A DNA stretch of 64,000 bases from NCBI RefSeq assembly GCF_963422545.1, contig NZ_OY730230.1:535762-599761 (forward strand). Reading direction: 5' to 3'. The notes beneath the pieces were generated by a model. It saw only the letters and a list, made by a program, of their open reading frames with translations. It was not told the origin of the DNA and did no database searches. Position 1 is the first letter of the stretch; every line of letters begins with the position of its first letter. Origin of the DNA: an uncultured Flavobacterium sp. (GTDB lineage Bacteria > Bacteroidota > Bacteroidia > Flavobacteriales > Flavobacteriaceae). This document shows, piece after piece, positions 18,233 to 27,156 of the stretch. Both the position numbers and the translations under genes were made by a program.

Positions 18233-19003
18233 GTGACACCAGAAGACAAACATAGCTGCATTGATCCCGAGGACTTAATTGTGAATACTAAACTTAATAT
18301 TGAAAAGTATGGTCTTCAGGTAATAATTATAAAATCAACTGATTACTCACCTTCTTTTGCGTACAGCGTTGGTCTATGGCAAAAATGTAATCATCCCGAA
18401 ATAATTTGCTTTGGATTATCAACATCTTTATTACACGAAATAATAAATGATGTCGCAGAAATAATAAAAGCAAATGAGTTACTAGTTGAAAATAAAACCT
18501 ATCCAAATATTTTTGAAGATAGTAGAGTCGAGTTTTTAAAAGTAGATCCAAGAAATATCAACGACTATTTTAATACAGCTATAAAACTTTACGAAACTGA
18601 TGATTTCCCAGCACTTCAATTAGTCTGGACAGATCGAAATGACAAATTTCCGTGGGAAGAAAATTTTGAAGAAGAATTTCTTTATAAACAACCTTTATTG
18701 GATAGAAATGCTCATTTTAAATTTAGAGAGCCAAAGAACCTTGCCTCTTTTACTACAAAACACTGGCTTAACGAAGGAAAACCAATTTTACGTGTTGTTC
18801 ATGATGAAGATGGAGATTGGCAGTTTTTAACAAATGACGAGATAACAACAGAAAATACAATAATTGTTGCATTAGAACAACTAATTCTTAGTGATAAAAC
18901 TCTAAATGAAATTTTTGATCTTGAATATGGAGAAGAGGCCGAAAGAGATTTTATTGGAGATAAATGGGTTAGAAATAAATTTGAATGCGATGATAATGAG
19001 TAA
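18233..19003 (+). CDS. DUF4262-type protein with extra C-terminal domain
   Basis: 256 aa if begun at the GTG at 18233, 9 bp after tsaE; the frame has no internal Met, so a non-ATG start is required. The N-terminal half carries the DUF4262 pattern: SPSFAYSVGLWQKCNHPEIICFGLS near residue 40-65. The C-terminal quarter (GKPILRVVHDEDGDWQFLTNDE onward, then an acidic tail) looks like a separate small domain found in bacterial immunity or stress-related hypotheticals; that link is a guess. No signal peptide. Its stop overlaps the start of the broken acetyltransferase (ATGAGTAA), so they were one operon. Confidence 0.75.
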   Translation: MTPEDKHSCIDPEDLIVNTKLNIEKYGLQVIIIKSTDYSPSFAYSVGLWQKCNHPEIICFGLSTSLLHEIINDVAEIIKANELLVENKTYPNIFEDSRVEFLKVDPRNINDYFNTAIKLYETDDFPALQLVWTDRNDKFPWEENFEEEFLYKQPLLDRNAHFKFREPKNLASFTTKHWLNEGKPILRVVHDEDGDWQFLTNDEITTENTIIVALEQLILSDKTLNEIFDLEYGEEAERDFIGDKWVRNKFECDDNE

Positions 19004-19462
19004 TCCAGTAGAAACAACTCCTTTTTCTTCAAATTTAAAAGAACAAATCAAAACCTTAAACATAGAATGGCTTCAAAAGTATTTTAGAATTGAGGAAAAA
19101 GACGAGCATGTACTTTCGAATCCACAACAAGAAATTATTAACAAAGACGGGGTTGTTTTCTACGCAAAGCATAACGATGAAATTATTGGAACTGCTTCTT
19201 TAATGAAATCCGACAACAACACATTCGAACTGAGCAAAATGGCGGCATCAGACAGAGTAAAAGGTCTTGAAATTGGTAATAATTATTGATTCATTGTCTA
19301 GCTATAGCCAAAGAAAATAGCATTAAAAAACTGTTTTTATATTCGAATAGAAAGCTATTTTCTGCAATTCATTTATATGAAAAATTTGGTTTTACAGAAA
19401 TTCCTTTAGAAGACGGGATTTACGAAAGAGCCTATATTAAAATAAAAAAAATAATATTCTAA
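18996..19462 (+). pseudogene. GNAT-family N-acetyltransferase, frameshifted
   Basis: The frame from ATG 18996 runs well to residue 94 (NDEIIGTASLMKSD, FELSKMAASDRVKGLEIGN) and then hits TGA at 19287. Reading resumes in another frame from 19283 as LLIHCLAIAKENSIKKLFLYSN to KIIF and a stop at 19460-19462. The two parts join exactly at the acetyl-CoA loop (GLxIGxxLL), and one added base in AATAA at 19278-19282 would restore a full GNAT protein of about 155 aa. It is either a recent pseudogene or a base-calling error. The substrate is unknown. Confidence 0.85.
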
Positions 19463-19545
19463 TTATTAAAACAGTATTAGCACAATTTTTACATTGATTT
19501 TAAAACTTTTTACGTAATTTGTACTCTTAATATTTTGCACAACTC

Positions 19546-20748
19546 ATGTCAATTACCTTAACTCCGTTTACGAAACAACAATTGTTGCCACAAGAAGAAA
19601 AACTTGAAATTGGCCGCTTCAGAAGTGAACTTTTTATAGGAATTCCTAAAGAAACAAGTTACCAGGAACGTCGTATTTGCCTGACTCCGGATGCAGTAAA
19701 CTCTTTGACTTACGAAGGTCATCGTGTTATGATTGAATCTGGTGCCGGAGAAAGCTCAAGCTATTCTGATAAAGAATATATTGATGCTGGTGCAGAAGTA
19801 ACAAAAGACACTAGAAAAGTTTTTGGCTGCCCATTGTTACTTAAAGTAGAACCCCCAACTTTAGCCGAAATCGAAATGATTAATCCGGAAACGATTATTA
19901 TTTCAGCAATTCAGTTAAAAACCAAAAAGAAAGAATATTTCGAAGCTTTGGCTCACAAAAAGATCACAGCACTTGCTTTTGAATATATAAAGGATGAAGA
20001 TGGCACTTATCCTGCTGTAAAATCATTAAGCGAAATTGCAGGAACAGCTTCTATACTTATTGCTGCCGAATTAATGATTACTGATGATTTTGGAAAAGGA
20101 CTTTTATTTGGAAATATTACCGGCGTCCCTCCTACTGAAGTTGTAATCTTAGGTGCCGGAACTGTGGGCGAATTTGCAGCAAAAACCGCCATTGGACTTG
20201 GTGCAAACGTAAAAGTTTTTGACAATTCGATTACAAAATTACGTCGCTTACAGAATAATCTGAACCAACGGATTTTCACTTCTACCATTCAGCAAAAAGC
20301 GTTATTAAAAGCTTTAAGACGCTGTGATGTTGCTATTGGTGCTATGCGTGGTAAAGAACGCTGCCCCATTGTAGTTACAGAAACTATGGTAGAACACATG
20401 AAAAAAGGTGCTGTCATTGTTGATGTTAGCATTGACACCGGAGGCTGCTTCGAAAGCTCAGAAGTAACAACTCATGAAAAACCGACTTTTATAAAAAGTA
20501 ATGTTTTGCATTATTGCGTACCAAATATTCCGTCAAGATATTCCAAAACTGCTTCATTATCAATAAGTAACATATTAACTCCATACTTGCTTCAGATAGC
20601 CGAAGATGGTGGTTTGGAAAACGCGATAAGACTCAATAATAAAGGGCTAAAAAACGGAATTTATTTATACCACGGAATCCTTACTAACAAAGCAATTGGC
20701 GAATGGTTTGATTTACCTGATAACGACATTAATTTACTTGTATTTTAA
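19546..20748 (+). CDS. ald: Alanine dehydrogenase
   Basis: 400 aa; NAD-dependent interconversion of L-alanine and pyruvate plus ammonia. N-terminal catalytic domain with GIPKETSYQERRICLTPDAV (substrate Arg) and LLLKVEPP; the Rossmann fold shows VVILGAGTVGEFAAKTAIGLGANVKVFDNS. The usual CVPNIPSRYSKTAS segment is present near residue 325. It is about 30 residues longer than the Bacillus enzyme at the N-terminus, as is common in Flavobacteria. It is a single gene followed by its own promoter-bearing neighbour. Confidence 0.93.
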   Translation: MSITLTPFTKQQLLPQEEKLEIGRFRSELFIGIPKETSYQERRICLTPDAVNSLTYEGHRVMIESGAGESSSYSDKEYIDAGAEVTKDTRKVFGCPLLLKVEPPTLAEIEMINPETIIISAIQLKTKKKEYFEALAHKKITALAFEYIKDEDGTYPAVKSLSEIAGTASILIAAELMITDDFGKGLLFGNITGVPPTEVVILGAGTVGEFAAKTAIGLGANVKVFDNSITKLRRLQNNLNQRIFTSTIQQKALLKALRRCDVAIGAMRGKERCPIVVTETMVEHMKKGAVIVDVSIDTGGCFESSEVTTHEKPTFIKSNVLHYCVPNIPSRYSKTASLSISNILTPYLLQIAEDGGLENAIRLNNKGLKNGIYLYHGILTNKAIGEWFDLPDNDINLLVF

Positions 20749-20769
20749 AGGAACTTTAGTGTACCTTTG
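20738..20769 (+). promoter_or_regulatory. Bacteroidota promoter for the DUF4258 gene
   Basis: TTG at 20738-20740 and TACCTTTG at 20762-20769 with a 21-nt spacer match the -33/-7 pattern of the primary Bacteroidota sigma factor. The box lies 15 bp before the ATG at 20785, partly overlapping the end of ald. Confidence 0.5.
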
Positions 20770-20784
20770 CAAAAATTTTATTTC

Positions 20785-21171
20785 ATGAAGTTCGTACATC
20801 GTTTTGCTTATTATTTGATTGGTCTAATTATGGGATGCTTTTTTGTAGCCCTTGTTTTCAGTGGAAAAGACACTCGTTGCAATTACTTTCCGAATGCCAG
20901 AGTTCTGAATAATTTAAGAACAAAACCTTTTCAATATTCTCCTAAAGCAATTCAGACTCTAAATGAAAAATGGGTTGATACTGCCGACATTAAAAACACT
21001 TTGACTTATGGAGATGTTGATTTTGATCAAAGCAATGTGCCTTTCAAAAAAGGAAAACTTTATATTATTGAAGGAAAAACGGTAAAAAATCAAGAAATTA
21101 TCTTGAAAATTACCAACTATGAGAATAAAGCTGTTTTAGAAGAGATTATTAAAAAGCCTGCTAAAAAATAG
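20785..21171 (+). CDS. DUF4258 family protein with N-terminal membrane anchor
   Basis: 128 aa from ATG 20785 (an in-frame TTG at 20767 falls inside the promoter and is unlikely). One membrane segment at about 6-27 (FAYYLIGLIMGCFFVALVFS), then a short soluble domain. The segment YGDVDFDQSNVPFKKGKLYIIEG and the following strand resemble DUF4258, a small alpha/beta domain without known activity. It is placed after ald in the same orientation, and in my recollection this pairing is common in Flavobacterium. Function unknown. Confidence 0.75.
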   Translation: MKFVHRFAYYLIGLIMGCFFVALVFSGKDTRCNYFPNARVLNNLRTKPFQYSPKAIQTLNEKWVDTADIKNTLTYGDVDFDQSNVPFKKGKLYIIEGKTVKNQEIILKITNYENKAVLEEIIKKPAKK

Positions 21172-21187
21172 TTCATAAAGTTTAGTT

Positions 21188-21275
21188 TTTGTCATTTCGA
21201 GGAACGAGAAATCACATCAAGAAAACAACGAACTGTGAATCCGTTATATGATTTCTCCTTACATCGAAATAACAA
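21188..21275. repeat. GGAACGAG palindromic element, degenerate copy
   Basis: Left part TTGTCATTTCGAGGAACGAG and a right part with GATTTCTC and ATCGAAATAACAA pair imperfectly. It is the same family as the perfect copy at 24499-24603. Position 21308-21327 just after it resembles the terminal repeat at 34199-34218 (16 of 20 bases). Confidence 0.65.
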
Positions 21276-21329
21276 TATTTTAGAAGCACTCTAAAATTAA
21301 ACCTTATATTACTTATATGGTTTAACATT

Positions 21330-22001
21330 TTACAACCACTCTATTTCTTTAATTTCTTTAGATTTCAAAAAAGCATTTGTTTGACTAAAATGTTTGTTTC
21401 CAAACCATTTTCCCTGATTAGCACTCATTGGTGAAGGATGTCCCGATTCTAAAACATGATGTTTCGAGCGATCAATTTTTAGGCCTTTTTTCTGAGCAAA
21501 ACTTCCCCATAATAAAAAGACAACATTTTCTTTTTGATCTGAAATTGCTTGAATTACAGCATCTGTAAAAAGATTCCATTTCAAGTGTTTATGACTATTT
21601 GGACTATCTTTCCGAACAGTTAATGAAGCATTTAGAAGCAAAACACCTTGTTGTGCCCATTTTTCTAAATTACCCGAAGTAGGCATAAAAACAGCATCTA
21701 AATCATCGTTTAATTCTCTAAAAATATTACGCAATGAAGGCGGAATTTTAACTGAATCATTTACCGAAAAGCTTAAACCATTGGCTTCTCCTTCTCCATG
21801 ATAAGGATCCTGACCAATAATAACAACTTTTAGATTTGCAAAAGAGCAATTATTAAAAGCCAAAAAAATCAATTCTGCAGGTGGATAACAAATATTTGTT
21901 TGATATTCTAAATCCAAAGCCAACATCAATTCATTGAAATATGGTTTTTGAATTTCATCTTTTAAAACTGTTTGCCATTCCGGAGAAAGATTGATTTCCA
22001 T
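21330..22001 (-). CDS. ung: Uracil-DNA glycosylase, family 1
   Basis: 223 aa, normal length. Removes uracil from DNA as the first step of base excision repair. The water-activating motif GQDPYHGEGEANGLSFSV is intact with its Asp, and the DNA-intercalating loop is HPSPMSANQGKWFG with the catalytic His. VVFLLWGSFAQKKG is the uracil-pocket strand. It is convergent with the DUF4258 gene and divergent from mutS2, with 109 bp between the ung and mutS2 starts that must hold both promoters. Confidence 0.97.
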   Translation of the reverse strand: MEINLSPEWQTVLKDEIQKPYFNELMLALDLEYQTNICYPPAELIFLAFNNCSFANLKVVIIGQDPYHGEGEANGLSFSVNDSVKIPPSLRNIFRELNDDLDAVFMPTSGNLEKWAQQGVLLLNASLTVRKDSPNSHKHLKWNLFTDAVIQAISDQKENVVFLLWGSFAQKKGLKIDRSKHHVLESGHPSPMSANQGKWFGNKHFSQTNAFLKSKEIKEIEWL

Positions 22002-22079
22002 TTTACTAAATTTTATACAAATAACGCAAAGTTTTTTTCAAAGTACCAATTAATAGTGCTATTTAGTTTTAAAACTTTG

Positions 22080-22087
22080 TAACTTTG
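22080..22087 (+). promoter_or_regulatory. Bacteroidota -7 box for mutS2
   Basis: TAACTTTG matches TAnnTTTG and lies 23 bp before the mutS2 ATG. A clear -33 element is not seen. Confidence 0.35.
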
Positions 22088-22110
22088 AACTTTACAACTT
22101 ACGATATATA

Positions 22111-24276
22111 ATGATATCCATTACCGAAAAAACATTACAAGATTTACAATTTCCAACAGTACTCGAAACCATCTCAGCAGGCTGTAATACTGATATTGGA
22201 AAAGAAAAAGCGCTACAAATAACACCTTTTAGAGATAAAGAAACTTTGATGCAGGCTTTGATGCAAACATCAGAGTATGTTTCGTCTTTCCAAAATAACA
22301 ACGCAATTCCAAATCACGGATTTGACGCTATAACAAATGAAATTAAGTTTTTAGCAATTGAAGACAGCTTTCTTGAAGTAGGAAGTTTTAGAAAAATTGC
22401 AACACTTTCATCAACGTCGAACTTTTTGCTTAATTTCCTTAAAAAATTCGACAATTATTATCCAAACCTAAATGCAAGAGCTTCAAGAGTTGAATATACA
22501 AAAGACATTGTTACCTTAATTGACGCCATTGTAGACAAATATGGTGAAATAAAAGACAATGCTTCACCAACTTTATCAAGTATCCGTCAGAACATGAATA
22601 TTGTTCGCGGTAAAGTAAACCACAGTTTTGGAGTTGCTCTTTCTCATAATAATAGTCTTGGATATTTAGATGATATTAAAGAAAGTTTTGTTCAAAATCG
22701 TAGAGTTTTAGCGGTTTTAGCCATGTATCGCCGTAAGGTAAAAGGTTCTATTTTAGGAAGTTCAAAAACCGGAAGTATCGCCTATATTGAACCAGAAGCT
22801 ACTTTACAATATTCTCGTGAACTAGCTAATCTCGAATACGAGGAAAAAGAAGAAATCACAAGAATTTTAAAGCAATTATCAAATCAAATTCGTCCTTATT
22901 TACCTTTGTTAATTGAATATCAGGAATTTTTGAGCGATATAGATGTTGTTGCAGGAAAAGCGAAATATGCCAATAGAATAAACGGAATCTTACCAACAAT
23001 TACAGAAGAAAGAAGATTATTTTTCAGAGAAGCTTATCATCCGATTTTGTATTTGAATAACAAACAAAAAAACGAAATTACACATCCTCAAACCATTGAA
23101 TTAAAACAAGATAACCGTATTATTGTAATCTCCGGACCAAATGCGGGAGGAAAAACAATTTCGCTTAAAACAGTTGGCTTATTGCAATTAATGTTACAAT
23201 CAGGTATGCTGATTCCAGTTCACGAACGAAGTGAAACTTTCTTGTTTGATAGGATTTTAACAGATATTGGAGACAATCAATCTATTGAAAATCACTTAAG
23301 TACTTATAGCTACCGATTAAAAAACATGAATTACTTCTTAAAGAAATGCAACAAGAAAACCATGTTTTTGATTGACGAATTTGGTACCGGTTCTGATCCT
23401 GAATTAGGTGGTGCTTTGGCGGAAATTTTCTTAGAAGAATTTTACCATCGTGAGGCTTTCGGAATTATTACAACACATTATTCAAACTTGAAAATTCTGG
23501 CGAACGAATTGCCTTTTGCTACAAATGCAAATATGATGTTTGACGAAAAATCATTAGAACCAATGTACAAGTTGGCTTTAGGTCAAGCCGGAAGTTCGTT
23601 TACTTTTGAAGTGGCACTAAAAAACGGAATTCCATTTGGATTGATTAATCGCGCCAAAAAGAAAATTGAAGTTGGTAAAGTTCGTTTTGATAAAACCATT
23701 GCAACACTTCAGAAAGAAAGATCGAAGCTCGAAAAAACTTCTATAAATCTAAAAGAAGAAGAAACCCGGGCACGTGAAGAAAGCAAAAAGATGGAAAACA
23801 TCAATGTAAAAATCAAACAAAAATTGGAAAGCTATCAGGAATTATACGACAGCAACCAAAAGACTATTTACATTGGTCAGAAAATTGAAGATATTTCAGA
23901 GAAATATTTCAATAATAAAAACAAGAAAGAACTTATTGGTGAGTTTTTGAAAATTATTGAGATCGAAAATTCAAAACGCAAAAAAGCCACTCCAAAAGAA
24001 GCCAAAGCCATAATCGAAAAGAAAAAAGAAGTTATTGCCGAAGTAACAGTTCAGGTTGAAGAAATTCGAAAAGAGAAAAAAGAGAAAAAACTCAAACCTG
24101 TCATCGAAAAACCAAAACCAACTTTGAAAGTCGGTGATCGAGTAAGAATGTTAGACGGAAGATCCGTGGGAAGTATTGATTCTATCGAAAAAAACAAAGC
24201 AACGGTTAATTACGGAATCTTTACTTCGAAAGTAAGTTTAGATGAATTGGAATTTGTTGAAGCCGGGAAGAAATAA
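22111..24276 (+). CDS. mutS2: MutS2-family DNA-binding ATPase lacking the Smr domain
   Basis: 721 aa. MutS2 proteins bind branched DNA or collided ribosomes, and most end in an Smr nuclease domain. Core about 1-310 (lever and clamp helices), ATPase about 320-520 with Walker A SGPNAGGKTISLKT near residue 341 and Walker B FLIDEFGTGSDP, then a long charged coiled coil (about 525-665) and a KOW-like end (KVGDRVRMLDGRSVGSI). The chain stops where the Smr domain (about 80 aa with HGxGxG) would begin. No Smr frame follows downstream, so the loss looks genuine. The mismatch-recognition domain of MutS is absent. Confidence 0.92.
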   Translation: MISITEKTLQDLQFPTVLETISAGCNTDIGKEKALQITPFRDKETLMQALMQTSEYVSSFQNNNAIPNHGFDAITNEIKFLAIEDSFLEVGSFRKIATLSSTSNFLLNFLKKFDNYYPNLNARASRVEYTKDIVTLIDAIVDKYGEIKDNASPTLSSIRQNMNIVRGKVNHSFGVALSHNNSLGYLDDIKESFVQNRRVLAVLAMYRRKVKGSILGSSKTGSIAYIEPEATLQYSRELANLEYEEKEEITRILKQLSNQIRPYLPLLIEYQEFLSDIDVVAGKAKYANRINGILPTITEERRLFFREAYHPILYLNNKQKNEITHPQTIELKQDNRIIVISGPNAGGKTISLKTVGLLQLMLQSGMLIPVHERSETFLFDRILTDIGDNQSIENHLSTYSYRLKNMNYFLKKCNKKTMFLIDEFGTGSDPELGGALAEIFLEEFYHREAFGIITTHYSNLKILANELPFATNANMMFDEKSLEPMYKLALGQAGSSFTFEVALKNGIPFGLINRAKKKIEVGKVRFDKTIATLQKERSKLEKTSINLKEEETRAREESKKMENINVKIKQKLESYQELYDSNQKTIYIGQKIEDISEKYFNNKNKKELIGEFLKIIEIENSKRKKATPKEAKAIIEKKKEVIAEVTVQVEEIRKEKKEKKLKPVIEKPKPTLKVGDRVRMLDGRSVGSIDSIEKNKATVNYGIFTSKVSLDELEFVEAGKK

Positions 24277-24626
24277 GTTTTCAGTTTTCAATCGCAGTTT
24301 TCAGCCATTAAAAATATAAGTTCAGGGCAAAAATTGAAATAAAGCGATTTAAACAGATATTTATTAATTAGCGGTAAACTAAGGTCATTATTTTTTAAAA
24401 ACAGCTTAAAAACAATTTATGAAAGTTGTTTTTGATTTATAAATTTTATTGATTACATTTCTTTGATAGGTAAAATCAATAATTCAAAGTGTGCTTTTTT
24501 TGTCATTCCGAGGAACGAGGAATCTCCACGACAAAATTCCGTAAAGATTAGAAATACTTTGTAGAGCTACTTATGGAGATTCCTCGTTCCTCGGAATGAC
24601 AAACTAGACGAAAAAAAATAAACTTG
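24277..24626. other. Gene-free stretch after mutS2 (350 bp)
   Basis: Holds a single arm of the CAGTCGCAGTTTTCAG family at 24277-24306, then AT-rich DNA without a coding frame, then the 30-bp palindromic element at 24499-24603. Minus-strand frames across that element are translation of the repeat, not a gene. Confidence 0.6.
24499..24603. repeat. GGAACGAG palindromic element, perfect 30-bp arms
   Basis: Positions 24499-24528 and 24574-24603 are exact reverse complements over 30 bp with a 45-nt loop. The core CCGAGGAACGAGGAATC recurs in degenerate form at 21188-21275. The length and exactness of the arms suggest a recently mobilised or selected non-autonomous element; it could also stop transcription from both sides. 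Confidence 0.85.
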
Positions 24627-25049
24627 ATGCAAAATCTTCAAAAAAATAAAAAAATAATCCTCTTTGACGGTATTTGCAATCTTTGTAACGGCGCTGTTCA
24701 GTTTATCATCAAGCACGATAAAAAAGATATATTTCGTTTTGTAGCTTTGCAATCTGAATTGGGAATCGAGATTTGTAAATCTATTGGTCTAGATCAGACT
24801 AAAATTGATAGCATAGTTTTATACAATCCTGGTATTGCTTATTATTATAAATCTTCGGCTGTTATTGAAATTGCAAAAGAACTGGGAGGAATTTATGGTT
24901 TAATTTCTATTTTTAAAATATTTCCGGAAAAAGTTCGAAATTATATTTACGATTACGTTGCCAAAAATCGTTACAAATGGTATGGCAAAAAAGAAAGTTG
25001 CATGATTCCTACTCCGGAACTGAAGTCGAAATTTTTAAATTCCAATTAA
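24627..25049 (+). CDS. DCC family thiol-disulfide oxidoreductase-like protein (DUF393)
   Basis: 140 aa from ATG 24627. The N-terminus carries the family signature FDGICNLCNGAVQFIIKHD, with the D-G-x-C-x-x-C motif that gives a thioredoxin-like redox pair (Cys about 17 and 20). The rest follows the family: FVALQSELG, the SSAVIEIAKELGG helix, and a C-terminal YGKKESC. The physiological partner is not known for this family. It is isolated between the palindromic element and a bidirectional terminator shared with ettA. Confidence 0.88.
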   Translation: MQNLQKNKKIILFDGICNLCNGAVQFIIKHDKKDIFRFVALQSELGIEICKSIGLDQTKIDSIVLYNPGIAYYYKSSAVIEIAKELGGIYGLISIFKIFPEKVRNYIYDYVAKNRYKWYGKKESCMIPTPELKSKFLNSN

Positions 25050-25083
25050 AAAATTCCAAATTCCAAATCATCCTAATAAAACA

Positions 25084-25130
25084 AAAAATCCCAAACTCAA
25101 ATCTATTACAATTTGGAGTTTGGGGTTTTT
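25084..25130. terminator. Bidirectional terminator between DCC gene and ettA
   Basis: CCCAAACTC (25090-25098) and GAGTTTGGG (25116-25124) pair over 9 bp; T5 follows on the plus strand and A6 precedes, giving a T-run on the minus strand as well. It serves the two convergent genes. Confidence 0.8.
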
Positions 25131-25154
25131 AAAATTGAAAATTATCCAGAATTA

Positions 25155-26846
25155 TTATCTAATTAATTTTCTGTATTTCAAACGTTTTGGAGTTAAATCA
25201 CCACCTAAACGTTTCTTTTTATTTTCTTCATATTCAGAGAAACCTCCTTCGAAATAGTAAACTTCAGAATCTCCTTCGAAAGCCAGAATGTGTGTACAAA
25301 TTCTATCTAAGAACCATCTGTCGTGCGAAATAATAACGGCACAACCAGCAAAATTCTCCAAACCTTCTTCAAGAGCACGAAGTGTATTTACATCTAAATC
25401 ATTCGTTGGCTCATCTAATAAAAGTACGTTTCCTTCTTCTTTTAATGTCATTGCTAAGTGCAAACGGTTACGCTCACCACCAGATAACATTGAAACTTTT
25501 TTATTTTGCTCGCCTCCACCAAAATTAAAACGTGATAAATAAGCTCTTGAATTTACTTGTTTTCCGCCCATCATAATCAATTCCTGACCATCAGCAAAGT
25601 TTTCCCAGATAGATTTATTTGGGTCAATGTTAGAGTGTGACTGATCTACGTAAGCGATTTTTACAGTTTCACCAACCGAAAATTCTCCGCTATCTGTTTG
25701 CTGCTCTCCCATAATCATTTTGAAAATGGTTGATTTACCAGCACCATTTGGTCCAATAATTCCAACAATACCAGCTTGTGGCAAAGTAAAGTTCAAATTA
25801 TCGTATAACAATTTATCACCAAAAGCTTTGGCTACATTTTTTGCTTCAATAACATTTGTTCCTAAACGTGGACCGTTCGGGATATAGATTTCCAGATTTT
25901 CATCCAGTTGTTTTTGATCTTCGTTTAATAATTTGTCGTAATTCTGTAAACGCGCTTTTTGTTTTGTCTGACGACCTTTTGCTCCTTGACGAACCCAGTC
26001 AAGCTCACGCTCTAAAGTTTTTCTACGTTTTGAAGCTACTTTTTCTTCTTGTGCCATACGGGTTGATTTTTGGTCTAACCAAGAAGAATAATTTCCTTTC
26101 CAAGGAATACCTTCTCCTCTATCTAACTCTAAAATCCAACCAGCAACATTATCCAAGAAATATCTATCGTGCGTTACAGCAATTACAGTTCCTGAATATT
26201 GTGCTAAGTGCTGCTCTAACCAAAGTACAGATTCAGCATCTAAGTGGTTGGTAGGCTCATCAAGAAGCAATACATCCGGTTGTTGCAACAACAAACGACA
26301 TAAAGCTACACGACGACGCTCACCTCCTGAAAGGTTCTTAATTGGCGTATCTCCTTCCGGAGTACGTAAAGCATCCATTGCGATTTCAAGTTTTGTATCG
26401 ATTTCCCAAGCACCAAGAGCATCAATTTTGTCTTGTAAAGCTGCCTGACGATCCATCAACTTATCCATTTTGTCCTGATCTTCGTAGTTTTCAGGAAGAC
26501 CAAATAAATCATTGATTTGATTGTATTCTTCTAAAACCGCCATTGTTTCTGCTGCTCCTTCACGAACAATTTCGATAACTGTTTTAGAATCATCAAGAAT
26601 TGGCTCTTGCTCCAAGTAACCAACTGTGTAACCTGGTTGAAAAACAACATCTCCCTGATAATTTTTATCTACTCCGGCAATAATCTTTAAAAGAGAAGAT
26701 TTTCCAGAACCATTTAATCCAAGAATACCAATTTTAGCTCCGTAAAAGAAGCTTAAATAAATATTTTTAAGTACTGGTTTGTCTGCTCCCTGATAGGTTT
26801 TGCTCAATTTTTGCATTGAGAAAATTACTTTCTTATCGTCTGACAT
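25155..26846 (-). CDS. ettA: Energy-dependent translational throttle protein EttA (ABC-F)
   Basis: 563 aa, normal length. ABC-F ATPase without membrane domain that binds the ribosomal E site and gates elongation by ATP/ADP ratio. Two nucleotide-binding domains: Walker A GLNGSGKSSLLK and GPNGAGKSTIFK, signatures LSGGERRRVALCR and LSGGERNRLHLAM, Walker B LLLDEPTNHLDA and LLLDEPTNDLDV. The arm insertion in the first domain and the charged linker (ERELDWVRQGAKGRQTKQ) identify the EttA subgroup. It is a single gene with a shared terminator. Confidence 0.96.
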   Translation of the reverse strand: MSDDKKVIFSMQKLSKTYQGADKPVLKNIYLSFFYGAKIGILGLNGSGKSSLLKIIAGVDKNYQGDVVFQPGYTVGYLEQEPILDDSKTVIEIVREGAAETMAVLEEYNQINDLFGLPENYEDQDKMDKLMDRQAALQDKIDALGAWEIDTKLEIAMDALRTPEGDTPIKNLSGGERRRVALCRLLLQQPDVLLLDEPTNHLDAESVLWLEQHLAQYSGTVIAVTHDRYFLDNVAGWILELDRGEGIPWKGNYSSWLDQKSTRMAQEEKVASKRRKTLERELDWVRQGAKGRQTKQKARLQNYDKLLNEDQKQLDENLEIYIPNGPRLGTNVIEAKNVAKAFGDKLLYDNLNFTLPQAGIVGIIGPNGAGKSTIFKMIMGEQQTDSGEFSVGETVKIAYVDQSHSNIDPNKSIWENFADGQELIMMGGKQVNSRAYLSRFNFGGGEQNKKVSMLSGGERNRLHLAMTLKEEGNVLLLDEPTNDLDVNTLRALEEGLENFAGCAVIISHDRWFLDRICTHILAFEGDSEVYYFEGGFSEYEENKKKRLGGDLTPKRLKYRKLIR

Positions 26847-26907
26847 TTTTTATAATTTTTATTTTATTATTATTTCTACTGAATTTTACAACTGATACTA
26901 AAACAAT

Positions 26908-27090
26908 CTAAACTCTACCTTTCAACGCATTAAAAACCCAGGCATTAGCTAAAAAACCAACTCCTGTTGCCGCAAATCCCCAGCCAGATACTTCACTGTA
27001 TCTAAAAGCTCCAAGACCAATAAGTAACAATCCCATAAGTATCATTATAAAAGTAGCCCATCCTAAAACGGTATTTTTATTCATTCCCAT
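26908..27090 (-). CDS. Small two-span membrane protein, CAL67264-like
   Basis: 60 aa. Two hydrophobic segments (about 8-27, LGWATFIMILMGLLLIGLGA, and about 34-52, GWGFAATGVGFLANAWVF) joined by a short loop, with a basic end ALKGRV. I recognise the pattern of the small Flavobacteria family named CAL67264. No biochemical role is known. It lies between ettA and holA on the same strand, 61 bp before ettA. A second Met at residue 3 could be the start. Confidence 0.8.
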   Translation of the reverse strand: MGMNKNTVLGWATFIMILMGLLLIGLGAFRYSEVSGWGFAATGVGFLANAWVFNALKGRV

Positions 27091-27156
27091 AATTGAAATA
27101 ATTATTTTTTAATGTGTTTTATTTTTAGAAGTGCAAATATCGTGAATTTTCACGGC

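Noticed and set aside
24567..24752. Minus-strand 61-codon frame ending in SFRGTRNL-type residues
   Set aside because: It is a translation of the 30-bp palindromic element plus antisense of the DCC gene; a common annotation artefact.
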